Of a stretch of 64,000 bases of DNA, positions 1-7,548 are shown in pieces. Source of the stretch: Sutcliffiella horikoshii DSM 8719 (lineage in GTDB: Bacteria > Bacillota > Bacilli > Bacillales > Bacillaceae_I); the NCBI GenBank assembly GCA_001648575.1, contig LQXN01000061.1:186001-250000 (forward strand), in the 5' to 3' direction. Below the pieces are notes generated by a model that had not been told where the DNA came from, made no database searches, and saw nothing but the letters and a program-made list of their open reading frames with translations. Both the position numbers and the translations under genes were made by a program. The stretch's first letter is position 1. Each line of letters begins with the position of its first letter.

Positions 1-748
1 CCAGTGTTATATGGACAACTTTCTCGTTTTGTCCTGCCTCAATGGTTTCGACAGTCGCATTATAGAGTATATCCAGCTCTTTAGATAATACCTCTTGCAT
101 GAGCCGCTTTACTTCCCCATCCTCTTTGGCTAATATAGCTTCAGATCTCTCGACAACTGTCACTTCACTCCCTAATCTCGCCATCGCCTGTGCCATTTCG
201 ATCCCGACCGTGCCTCCGCCTATCACTAATAGCCTTTTGGGTAATTTGGATAAAGAAAAGATGGTTTCATTTGTGATAAAACCATTCTCCTTCAAACCAG
301 GAACTTGTGGTATAAAAGGCTTGGACCCGGTAGAAATGACGATTCTCTTACCATATATGATTTCGCTATCATTGATAATTACTTCGTTCTTGGAGTGAAA
401 CGCCCCCGTTCCAATATAAACATCCACCCCAAGTTGACGAAAGCGATCCACACTATCATGTACTTGAATATGGTCAATGGCTTCCTTGACTTTTTTCATG
501 ACGGATTCCATTCGGATATTATCTGCTGAAATCTGGACCCCAAACATTTCAAGGGAACGTGCGCTTTTTATTCGGTTTGCAATCTCAATTAAAGCTTTAG
601 AGGGGACACAACCGTAATGCAGACAGTCACCACCAGGCTGTTCCTCTTTTTCGATTAACGCGACCTTTCCTCCTAAAGAAGCGGCACCGGCGGCAACTGT
701 TAATCCCCCCGAGCCTCCCCCGATGACAATGAGATCATACTTTTTCAT
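1..748 (-). CDS. MerA-like FAD/NAD(P) disulfide oxidoreductase, 3' end outside window
   Basis: The N-terminal 249 codons are present; the protein runs off the left edge of the window. It starts at ATG 748 behind AGAGGTGA. An N-terminal FAD-binding glycine motif (VIGGGSGGL), the redox-active disulfide motif GGDCLHYGCVPSKAL and a second NAD(P)-binding motif (VIGGGTVGIEMA) place it in the pyridine nucleotide-disulfide oxidoreductase family (dihydrolipoyl dehydrogenase, mercuric reductase). The usual length is about 460-480 residues, so roughly half is missing. It lies 14 bp downstream of a TVP38/TMEM64 gene on the same strand, an arrangement I know from other bacteria where a MerA-like protein accompanies a membrane protein. 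The substrate is not known, and no metal-binding N-terminal domain is seen. Family call is firm; specific reaction is not. Confidence 0.88.
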   Translation of the reverse strand, partial: MKKYDLIVIGGGSGGLTVAAGAASLGGKVALIEKEEQPGGDCLHYGCVPSKALIEIANRIKSARSLEMFGVQISADNIRMESVMKKVKEAIDHIQVHDSVDRFRQLGVDVYIGTGAFHSKNEVIINDSEIIYGKRIVISTGSKPFIPQVPGLKENGFITNETIFSLSKLPKRLLVIGGGTVGIEMAQAMARLGSEVTVVERSEAILAKEDGEVKRLMQEVLSKELDILYNATVETIEAGQNEKVVHITL

Positions 749-762
749 GTTAGTTTCACCTC

Positions 763-1422
763 TCATCCGTTGTTCTTCATAAAGCCGAATTTAGATTGGA
801 TTTTTTTGCTGAAAATTAATGGAAGAATACTTATCAATACAAAGATAACAACTGCCAAGAGAATGACTGATTTATTATAGCCGATGAAACTAGAACCTAG
901 GAAATTGAAGGCAAAGGTTCCAGGAATGATCCCTATAGCTGTAGCTGAAATAAAATGCGATAGCTTCAATTTAGATAGCCCCGCAAGGTAACTGACCAGA
1001 TCAAAATTGATAAATGGTATCAGGCGGAGGAGCAGCACGTAGAAAAATCCATTATCCTTCATCTGTGATTGAATCATTTGGATCCTCACATTCGAGGTCC
1101 GTGGTTTAATCACGGTTTTTCCAAATTTCTTTACAAGCAGAAAAGAGATGATTGCCCCAAATGTTGCTCCAATGATGGTGTATACAGTTCCCCATAACGC
1201 CCCAAAAGCCAGTCCTGCTGTAATAGAGAGGATAGAGGCAGGGAATAAGACCAATGGCCGAATCGTGTACAAAACAATGTAGATAATAGGTGCGAATACA
1301 CCAAAGGACAGGATCCATTCGCGTATTCCGTCTGGTTTGATATTCAGATAGTTATGATTGATGAATAATAAGGCACCTACTATGACAACAAGCAATAATG
1401 CTTTTGGCCAATTCTTTTTCAC
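763..1422 (-). CDS. TVP38/TMEM64 family (DedA-like) membrane protein
   Basis: The 219-residue protein is hydrophobic throughout, with about five or six membrane segments, and carries the family region around FGALWGTVYTIIGATFGAI and the later RLIPFINFDLVSYLAGLS. Proteins of this family are thought to be membrane transporters or lipid-handling proteins. I place the start at GTG 1422 because AGGGAGGAAGG lies about 10 bases before it; the longer frame from GTG 1452 would put that ribosome binding site inside the gene. It is the first gene of a probable two-gene operon with the disulfide oxidoreductase 14 bp downstream. The pairing suggests a shared role across the membrane, but none can be named from sequence. 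Confidence 0.85.
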   Translation of the reverse strand: MKKNWPKALLLVVIVGALLFINHNYLNIKPDGIREWILSFGVFAPIIYIVLYTIRPLVLFPASILSITAGLAFGALWGTVYTIIGATFGAIISFLLVKKFGKTVIKPRTSNVRIQMIQSQMKDNGFFYVLLLRLIPFINFDLVSYLAGLSKLKLSHFISATAIGIIPGTFAFNFLGSSFIGYNKSVILLAVVIFVLISILPLIFSKKIQSKFGFMKNNG

Positions 1423-1503
1423 CAAGGACCCTTCCTCCCTGTATAGCTTCACCTTCCATTATTAACCCATGAGCCCAGAGCTTAGCAACAAATAAGGTGC
1501 TGG

Positions 1504-2427
1504 CTAATAAACTATTTCATCAGTTTCCTTTTTTCCGTGAGTTTCCATTATAGCACCGGCTTGCATCGATCCTATATTTCCAAATATGATCCCGCATAAT
1601 ATAAGCCCTACCCCAGTCCACTGGGACATACTGATATATTCTGATAATACGACTGCTGACAAAATTATTGCTACAGGGAGTTCTGAGGCTGTAAGGATTG
1701 TTCCAAGGCCAGGCCCAACATGCGGCATCCCGATGGAAAAGAGCAACGGGGGAAGAACCACACCAAATATTCCCAGGATCAAACCATAAGGCGCAACTCC
1801 TATCACGGTAGTGAAATCCGCTAAAAATACTGGAGGGAAAAATATAAAAGTCACCAACAAGGCACCAGTTGAAAGTAGTGCACTTTTTTGAACCGCAGGT
1901 ATATCATTTCCAATGATACCGCTCAAAAAGATAAAAATAGAAAAAGTAAAAGCGGAAAGCATCCCCCATAGAGCCCCTTGCCATGAGATGGAATCGAGAC
2001 TTCCCCCAAACAGGCCGGCTGCTAGAACAGATCCCGAAAGTAAGATTACTATTGAGATAACCTTATTCAATGAAGGCTTTCTTCTATAGTAAATCCATTC
2101 GATCAATGTCCCAATCCAGATAAATTGAAACAAACAAATGATAGCTAGTGAAGCTTCAAGAGTTTGCAGTGATTGGTAGTAAAGTAAACCTGTCAGGCCC
2201 ATAGGTATACCAGCTGATACTAGCTTCAGTGTTTGATTGAAGTCGAATTTTTTCTTCCTGATAAAGAAAGTGACGATCCAAATAATGATAGTTCCAACTA
2301 ACACCTGGCTGCCAGTTACCTCACCCATGGAATATCCGGCTGCATATGCAAGCTTCACAAATGTAGAGAGGATTCCGAGGCAGCACCCCCCTAAAAAAAC
2401 AATCAAGGCATAATGCCAAGTCTTCAT
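1504..2427 (-). CDS. EamA/DMT-family transporter
   Basis: The protein has 307 residues with about ten membrane segments arranged as two EamA repeats, the usual layout of drug/metabolite transporters. Motifs such as GIPMGLTGLLYYQSLQTLEA and the late HVGPGLGTILTASELPVAI are typical of the family. The reading frame is open for another 71 codons upstream, but ATG 2427 has AAGAGGG at the right distance, and the upstream part is low-hydrophobicity leader that contains a terminator hairpin, so I start it there. A promoter and a strong leader terminator precede it, implying control by transcription attenuation. The substrate cannot be deduced. Confidence 0.88.
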   Translation of the reverse strand: MKTWHYALIVFLGGCCLGILSTFVKLAYAAGYSMGEVTGSQVLVGTIIIWIVTFFIRKKKFDFNQTLKLVSAGIPMGLTGLLYYQSLQTLEASLAIICLFQFIWIGTLIEWIYYRRKPSLNKVISIVILLSGSVLAAGLFGGSLDSISWQGALWGMLSAFTFSIFIFLSGIIGNDIPAVQKSALLSTGALLVTFIFFPPVFLADFTTVIGVAPYGLILGIFGVVLPPLLFSIGMPHVGPGLGTILTASELPVAIILSAVVLSEYISMSQWTGVGLILCGIIFGNIGSMQAGAIMETHGKKETDEIVY

Positions 2428-2460
2428 ATTATTTACCCTCTTTCTTGATGTAATAAATAC

Positions 2461-2497
2461 AAAAAGCCACACGACTGCCCGAAGACAATCGTGTGGC
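2461..2497 (-). terminator. Leader terminator (attenuator candidate) before the EamA gene
   Basis: On the minus strand a 14-bp stem (outer arms GCCACACGA and TCGTGTGGC, inner arms TTGTC and GGCAG) is capped by a TTCG tetraloop and followed directly by TTTTTG. It lies between a good promoter and the EamA start codon, about 34 bases before the gene. No minus-strand gene ends upstream, so it is not the terminator of another gene. A regulated attenuator is the natural reading; the antiterminating signal is unknown. Confidence 0.75.
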
Positions 2498-2560
2498 GAA
2501 AATAGAGATATCTCTAGAAAAATCCACAAATGAAATTTTAATATGAAACTTTCCAAACAA

Positions 2561-2589
2561 ATTATAACGAATTGATTGCTATATTTCAA
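2561..2589 (-). promoter_or_regulatory. Sigma-A-type promoter for the EamA transporter
   Basis: Read on the minus strand, TTGAAA and TATAAT are separated by exactly 17 bases. The predicted transcript starts near 2554 and has a leader of about 125 bases containing a 12-bp palindrome (AGAGATATCTCT) and then the terminator hairpin. Confidence 0.7.
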
Positions 2590-2680
2590 TGGAGATATTT
2601 TGAATATTGGACAACACATTAAAAGTTGTTTTTTTATCAAATCAGAATCAAAATTGGTAATTACAGGAGGGGGCGGAAGA

Positions 2681-2887
2681 ATGAACTTTAGAAATTCAAT
2701 TTCAGATACTAAATTGAAAATGGTACATTTAGAAAGGGAAATGAAAAGGCTGGAAAATTTACAAAGAGGGGAAGACCTTCACAAATTACATGAGAAACTG
2801 TTGGGAATAAATAGGGAAATAGACCAGCTTATTATTGATGCTAATAGGAGCACAGGAAGAATTCGGGGAAGTATTTCTTCGATATAG
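2681..2887 (+). CDS. Small coiled-coil hypothetical protein, 68 aa
   Basis: ATG 2681 follows the strong site GGAGGGGGCGG. The product is charged, with no cysteine and no membrane segment, and its heptad-like spacing of leucine and isoleucine (KLKMVHLEREMKRLENL, KLHEKLLGINREIDQLI) predicts a helical coiled coil. I do not recognise the family. It stands alone between the divergent EamA leader and sqhC. It may be a small structural or regulatory protein; no function can be assigned. Confidence 0.65.
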   Translation: MNFRNSISDTKLKMVHLEREMKRLENLQRGEDLHKLHEKLLGINREIDQLIIDANRSTGRIRGSISSI

Positions 2888-2913
2888 GCTTCTGAATACA
2901 CCCTTCTAAATTT

Positions 2914-2938
2914 TATATACACACATAAGGTGTATATA
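2914..2938. promoter_or_regulatory. Palindromic operator candidate upstream of sqhC
   Basis: Perfect 9-bp arms TATATACAC and GTGTATATA flank a 7-bp centre. The site ends 23 bases before the sqhC start codon, where a repressor would block transcription. The arm size and A+T-rich symmetry resemble binding sites of GntR- or PadR-type regulators, but the protein is unknown. Confidence 0.5.
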
Positions 2939-2961
2939 AACAATACATCGCGGAGGGAAGT

Positions 2962-4857
2962 ATGAAGACGATAGATCACGTAAACGCCTCGCTGAATGAA
3001 CTGATAAGGGAGATCCTAGGGAAGCAATCGAATGATGGTTCATGGAATTTTTGTTTCGAAGGAAGCAGTATCATGACAGATGCCTATATGATCATCTTAA
3101 TAAAGACGCTTAATAGGACAGGTGAGGAACAGCTTGTCAAAAGGCTTGTAAAAAGGATCCTCTCCAAGCAAACATCGAACGGATCCTGGAAGGCCTTTAA
3201 AGATGAAAATGAAGGCAATCTAAGTGCAACAATAGAGGGATATTTTTCTTTATTGTACTCAGGATACGTTACAAAAGATTCAGATTTAATGCAAAAAGCG
3301 GAACGTTTCATCCAAAATCATGGAGGGCTTACTAAAAGCGATTGGCTGACAAAAATGATGCTGGCTCTGAATGGACAGATTAAGTGGCCGGCAATCGTTA
3401 AGAGCATACCGATAGAAATTATGGCAGTACCCAAATGGGCTCCCGTAAATATCTATCACCTTGTAGGTTATGCTAGGGCACACTGGATCCCTATTATCAT
3501 TTGCAGTAATTTGGATGCATCCTTTGTACATTCACAGACCCCAAATATGTTTCATCTTCAATCAAGGGAAACGCCAGAAGATCACCGCTTACTAGATGGA
3601 TTGAATATCCTCAGTCATTATATAAAGAACACCGTAAAAAAACTAGCCGCCTCACCAGTCCACCTTCGAAGAAAAGCCTTAATAAAAGCCGAAAACTACA
3701 TTTTAGATAGAATAGAAGATAATGGAACCCTTTACAGTTATTTTAGTGCAAGCTTTTTTATGATTTATTCTTTAATGGCACTTGGCTATGAGAAGGACCA
3801 CCCGATTATCGAGAATGCTTTTTTAGGAATGAAATCCTATCTATGCAGAAATCTTTCCGACGACTCTGTCTTTCTTCAGAACTCTCCATCAACCGTTTGG
3901 GATACTGCATTATTGACTGGAGCATTAATAAATGCAGGAGTTCCAATACATAATGATGCTGTCACTAAAGCCGGCAAATATCTCCTTTCCAGACAACATG
4001 ACAAATATGGAGATTGGGCAGTCAAAAATCCAGATGCCCCGCCAGGTGGATGGGGGTTCTCCGATATCAATACAATTGTCCCTGATATAGATGATACCGC
4101 CGCTGCTTTAAGGGTCATTACACCATTGGCGCAGTCTGATGAACGGTATAAGGAATCATGGAACAAAGGGGTGCAATGGCTTCTTTCCATGCAAAATGAT
4201 GATGGAGGCTGGTCGGCATTCGAGAAAAATACCGATAACTATTTCCTCTCACTCATCCCATTTCGTTACGAGGACAGGGTCCTTTTTGATCCATCCACAG
4301 CAGATCTGACTGGCAGGGCCATGTACTTCCTTGGAGAATGCACAACCATAGCAAAGGATTCCAATACAATCGCAGAAGCAATAAAATGGCTAGAACATCA
4401 TCAACAGAATGATGGTTCCTGGTACGGACGTTGGGGCAATTGTTATATTTATGGAACCTGGGCGGCTGTGACCGGCTTGAAGGCAGTAGGTGTACCTAGT
4501 GCACATTCAATGATCAGGAATGCTGTAAATTTGCTTAATTCCATTCAAAATAGTGATGGGGGCTGGGGCGAATCCTGTTCTAGTGATATCCAAGAAAAAT
4601 ATGTCCCCCTTCATCATAGCACTCCTTCTCAAACAGCCTGGGCTTTGGATGCATTGATTGCCAGTTCTGAGACTCCAACACCCCAAATAGAAAAAGGGGT
4701 CCATGCATTAACAGCATTAATGGAAACATCTGATTGGAGAACCGAGTATCCGACAGGCGGGGCCATACCCGGTGGATACTATATCAACTATCATAGCTAT
4801 AAATATATATGGCCTCTGCAAGCTCTGGGTAACTATCGGAAGAAATATGGAAGTTGA
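2962..4857 (+). CDS. sqhC: Squalene-hopene/sporulenol cyclase
   Basis: This 631-residue protein matches the length of the Bacillus sporulenol synthase and hopene cyclases. It has the catalytic acid motif PDIDDTAA (Asp375, Asp377, Asp378), which protonates the polyprene, and many QW-type repeats (for example QSNDGSWNF, QQNDGSWYGRWG, QNSDGGWGES), which stabilise the alpha-toroid barrel. In Bacillus subtilis SqhC cyclises tetraprenyl-beta-curcumene to sporulenol during sporulation, at the membrane face. ATG 2962 follows GGAGGGAAGT. In B. subtilis the gene is linked to sodF; here the next gene is unrelated. A palindrome just upstream suggests a dedicated regulator. No terminator follows, and a small repeat element lies in the gap. 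Confidence 0.95.
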   Translation: MKTIDHVNASLNELIREILGKQSNDGSWNFCFEGSSIMTDAYMIILIKTLNRTGEEQLVKRLVKRILSKQTSNGSWKAFKDENEGNLSATIEGYFSLLYSGYVTKDSDLMQKAERFIQNHGGLTKSDWLTKMMLALNGQIKWPAIVKSIPIEIMAVPKWAPVNIYHLVGYARAHWIPIIICSNLDASFVHSQTPNMFHLQSRETPEDHRLLDGLNILSHYIKNTVKKLAASPVHLRRKALIKAENYILDRIEDNGTLYSYFSASFFMIYSLMALGYEKDHPIIENAFLGMKSYLCRNLSDDSVFLQNSPSTVWDTALLTGALINAGVPIHNDAVTKAGKYLLSRQHDKYGDWAVKNPDAPPGGWGFSDINTIVPDIDDTAAALRVITPLAQSDERYKESWNKGVQWLLSMQNDDGGWSAFEKNTDNYFLSLIPFRYEDRVLFDPSTADLTGRAMYFLGECTTIAKDSNTIAEAIKWLEHHQQNDGSWYGRWGNCYIYGTWAAVTGLKAVGVPSAHSMIRNAVNLLNSIQNSDGGWGESCSSDIQEKYVPLHHSTPSQTAWALDALIASSETPTPQIEKGVHALTALMETSDWRTEYPTGGAIPGGYYINYHSYKYIWPLQALGNYRKKYGS

Positions 4858-4888
4858 AAATAAAGCAGTCCTAGCAGTAAAAGGAGAA

Positions 4889-5027
4889 GGATCTTTTCTC
4901 AAAGATTGTTGCTTTAATACCCTTGAAATTTTAAGCAATATTCTCAGCACAACAAGGAAAAGAGCATGTCAGTACGTAATATATTGATTGGAAAATATGA
5001 AAAAGCAACAAAGTATACGAAAACAGC
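4889..5027 (+). repeat. MITE-like element B1 with 9-bp target duplication
   Basis: A 139-bp non-coding element starts with GGATCTTTTCTCAAAGATTG and ends with an inverted match (reverse complement begins GCTGTTTTCGTATAC and ends TTGTTGC). It is flanked by perfect 9-bp direct repeats AAAGGAGAA at 4880-4888 and 5028-5036. The right copy supplies the ribosome binding site of the gene at 5043. Related copies are at 52181-52351 (minus) and 52471-52653 (plus), both with extra central sequence that this copy lacks. Confidence 0.8.
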
Positions 5028-5042
5028 AAAGGAGAAAGAAGA

Positions 5043-5741
5043 ATGATTGACTATATTTGGTTAACAGGTAAATCCCCCTTGTTAAAACAGCTTCCCGAAC
5101 AGTTCATATCCGCTGCATTCCTTCTACATCCATTTGAAAAGATGCCTGATGGCTGGGAAGGAAAAAGACGGATGAACAAACAAGAACGTTTTTTTTCTAC
5201 AGATGAGGAAAAGCTCGTTCTTGGTAAAGCGGTCAAATGGGAAGAGGTTAGAAATGCGAGTGGTTTAAACAGTTTGGATGAGGTGGCGATTGCTCTTCAA
5301 ACATTTATCGGGGCACTGAATAGAGAGTATGAAAGAAAGGACCTTAAAGAGAAGCTATCCGCCTATGTGAGTACAGATCTTTATCTACCTGTGGAAGACA
5401 GCCCATCCTTATTTATTGCAGAAAATTTAATGAGGATATTATCTTCAAAAGGCGCTAATAAACTTATCTATTCAGATCCGATTCATAATAAAAGCGGATC
5501 ATTAGAAATATCAAGTATTACCCCACTTGAGCTAAGTGGATTGGCATACAAAGAAATTTTGATAACAGATGAAAATCAGGATTTCGCTTTCATGAATGTA
5601 ATTGATTCTTTTGCTACCGTCCTGATGTCCAAAGAGGAAAACTTGGATGAAATTTTAAACGCAATGAAAATGGAAGCAGTCATTTGTGATGAGAATACTT
5701 ATGTGGATTGGTATTTTGATAAGTATTTTGGAAGAAGATAA
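5043..5741 (+). CDS. Hypothetical protein, 232 aa
   Basis: ATG 5043 follows AAAGGAGAAAGA. The product is soluble, without signal peptide or membrane segment, and I do not recognise the family. Residues 1-60 are mixed and include a short basic patch (EGKRRMNKQ); the C-terminal half alternates predicted strands and acidic helices, ending VDWYFDKYFGRR. Its ribosome binding site is one copy of the 9-bp target duplication made by the element upstream, so the insertion separated the gene from any original promoter but kept its translation signal. A terminator follows at 5794. Confidence 0.7.
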   Translation: MIDYIWLTGKSPLLKQLPEQFISAAFLLHPFEKMPDGWEGKRRMNKQERFFSTDEEKLVLGKAVKWEEVRNASGLNSLDEVAIALQTFIGALNREYERKDLKEKLSAYVSTDLYLPVEDSPSLFIAENLMRILSSKGANKLIYSDPIHNKSGSLEISSITPLELSGLAYKEILITDENQDFAFMNVIDSFATVLMSKEENLDEILNAMKMEAVICDENTYVDWYFDKYFGRR

Positions 5742-5793
5742 ATAGAAAAAGCTCTCTTTTTAGTGATACGGGTATAGGTGAAAGTTAGTTGAG

Positions 5794-5822
5794 GTGATTC
5801 TATTAATAGGATCACTTTTTTG
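5794..5822 (+). terminator. Intrinsic terminator
   Basis: A 22-nt near-perfect palindrome (arms GTGATTCTAT and ATAGGATCAC, one G-T pair) is followed by seven T. It ends the gene at 5043-5741. Confidence 0.8.
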
Positions 5823-5826
5823 TTTG

Positions 5827-5843
5827 CTCACACATTATTCACA
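5827..5843 (+). promoter_or_regulatory. Candidate response-regulator direct repeat, site 1
   Basis: CTCACA at 5827 and TTCACA at 5838 are spaced 11 bp start to start, the layout used by OmpR/PhoB-type regulators. A similar pair (TTCATT, TTCACA, again 11 bp, both followed by ATT) lies before the PepSY gene at 8937-8953. The pair sits next to a TAGAAT -10-like sequence at 5853, so activation of the operon coding the regulator itself is plausible. Confidence 0.45.
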
Positions 5844-5890
5844 ATTTTGGAGTAGAATAAGGTTAATATTTCTGTTTAGGAGTGTTACGG

Positions 5891-6868
5891 ATGAAGAATC
5901 CATTTATTATAATCGCAGCATTACTTACAGTGGCCTTATCTGCGTGTACAAGCTCTGATATTGCATTGCCGAAAACGGAGAATTCAGAATCGGTTATATA
6001 TGTGAGTCATCTGAAAGAGAATGCCCTGACGGCGTTAGATCTGTCTACAGGAGATCAGGAAAAGGTAAGTTTGCCTTTCAGGTTTTCATCGATTGTAGAA
6101 ATAGAGCCTGGAAAGTTCATGGCTTCCGTCAAGGATGAAGAAAGCCTTTATGAGATAAACACCATGGAAGGTAAAGTCACCGAGTTCATGGAGAGCGAAG
6201 AGGGAGTCCTTGAACTACTCTATGACTCGGAAAATAAGTCGCTTTATACCGTCAATGGTAAGAGCAGTAAATTACAAGTGATTGATCTCGAGAAAAAAGA
6301 AGTTCTCCAGGAGATAACTGTTGGTGAGTATCCTTCCAAAATGGCCAAGGATGGAGATCGGATCTTTGTTCTTGCCGCAGGAAGTGGAGAAGTATATGTA
6401 ATAGATTCATCAAAATACGAGATAAGCCATTCATTTTCGGTAAATGCAAGACCAGAGGGATTGCATTTTGACGGGGAGTATATTTGGACAGGTGGCCATG
6501 GAGCGGCAGGTGAAATGAATGAGAAGGTGTTTGCCTATGATCCACAAACTGGCGAAGAGATGCTTGCAAAGGAAACAGGGCTTATGCCAATTCAGATATC
6601 TCAGGTTGCTGATGCTTCCTCCATCTACGTACTTAGCCACGGAGATCACAGCTTGACGAAGTTGAATAGGGATACATATGAGGTGGAGAGGAAAATTTAT
6701 GTTGGCGATAATCCAAGTTATATGATTTCCAATGGGACCTACTTGTATATTTCAAGCCTTGATGGTGACGAGGTATCGATTCTTGAAAAGGATAGCTTGG
6801 ATGTTGTGGATGAGTATGATGTTCCGAGTGGTCCCTTCCTATTATTTAAAGGAGGCGATGGAGAGTGA
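5891..6868 (+). CDS. YncE-like beta-propeller lipoprotein
   Basis: The 325-residue product begins with a lipoprotein signal ending ALSAC (lipobox, Cys about 18) followed by TSS, so it should be anchored on the outer face of the membrane. The rest consists of recurring propeller-type strands (YVSHLKENALTALDLSTG, YTVNGKSSKLQVIDLEKK, YVLSHGDHSLTKLNRDT), as in YncE/WD-like seven-bladed propellers. I choose ATG 5891 with AGGAG eight bases before; an in-frame GTG at 5882 overlaps that site. It overlaps the response regulator gene by 4 bp and is the first gene of a sensor operon, so it may bind the ligand or modulate the kinase. Confidence 0.85.
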   Translation: MKNPFIIIAALLTVALSACTSSDIALPKTENSESVIYVSHLKENALTALDLSTGDQEKVSLPFRFSSIVEIEPGKFMASVKDEESLYEINTMEGKVTEFMESEEGVLELLYDSENKSLYTVNGKSSKLQVIDLEKKEVLQEITVGEYPSKMAKDGDRIFVLAAGSGEVYVIDSSKYEISHSFSVNARPEGLHFDGEYIWTGGHGAAGEMNEKVFAYDPQTGEEMLAKETGLMPIQISQVADASSIYVLSHGDHSLTKLNRDTYEVERKIYVGDNPSYMISNGTYLYISSLDGDEVSILEKDSLDVVDEYDVPSGPFLLFKGGDGE

Positions 6869-7548
6869 AGAACGCCTTTCAAATATTAGTGGTAGATGAT
6901 GAAGCAGAGATGAGAGAAATGCTTGGTATCTACTTAAAGAAGGAAAACTATCAAGTTCTCCATGCTGAAAACGGGGAAGAGGCCCTGGATTTACTTTTTG
7001 ATCATGAGGTGGACTTGATCATTCTTGATGTGATGATGCCTATAATGGGTGGATTTACTGCATGCAAGAAAATTCGTGAAAAGTACATGATGCCTATCCT
7101 GATGCTGACAGCTAAAAGTGATGAATGGGACAAGGTCAGGGGGCTGAAGCTTGGCGCAGATGATTATGTGATGAAGCCATTCAGTCCAAAAGAGCTCCTC
7201 GCAAGGGTGGAAGCATTGCTCCGCCGTTCGAACCAGTCCTTTTTCGATGTGGTTTCTAATTCTGAGATTACCGTTCAAAAGAGTGCCCGGCAAGTGCTTG
7301 TCGGGGGAGAAAGGGTAAACCTTGCCAGAAGGGAATATGACTTATTACTTTTTTTGATGGAACACGCGGGCAAAGTATTCACCAGAGAACAACTTCATGA
7401 TGTCATCTGGGGGTTGGATACAGAGAAAGGTTCATATCGCACGGTGGATACCCATGTGAAAACGTTGAGGTTCAAACTTAAAGCTGCAGGAGACAAAATT
7501 AAAACAGTCTGGGGAATCGGCTACAAATTTGACGGTGAAGAGGAATGA
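6865..7548 (+). CDS. OmpR/PhoB-family response regulator
   Basis: The 227-residue protein has a receiver domain (residues about 5-118) with the acidic pair Asp11-Asp12, phosphoacceptor Asp55 in LDVMMP, Thr82 and Lys104 in the MKPF motif, followed by a winged-helix output domain (about 130-225, with RREYDLLLFLMEHAGKVFTR and the terminal WGIGYKF). GTG 6865 follows AGGAGG and overlaps the lipoprotein stop by 4 bp; its own end overlaps the kinase start by 4 bp, so all three are translationally coupled. Candidate 11-bp-spaced targets lie before this operon and before the PepSY gene. Confidence 0.95.
   Translation: MKNAFQILVVDDEAEMREMLGIYLKKENYQVLHAENGEEALDLLFDHEVDLIILDVMMPIMGGFTACKKIREKYMMPILMLTAKSDEWDKVRGLKLGADDYVMKPFSPKELLARVEALLRRSNQSFFDVVSNSEITVQKSARQVLVGGERVNLARREYDLLLFLMEHAGKVFTREQLHDVIWGLDTEKGSYRTVDTHVKTLRFKLKAAGDKIKTVWGIGYKFDGEEE

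Noticed and set aside
2428-2640. N-terminal extension of the EamA transporter by 71 codons.
   Set aside because: The extension covers the promoter, the leader terminator and the ribosome binding site of the shorter, typical start.
4772-4987. Plus-strand open frame over the end of sqhC.
   Set aside because: It is out of frame with a well-supported gene and then runs into element B1.
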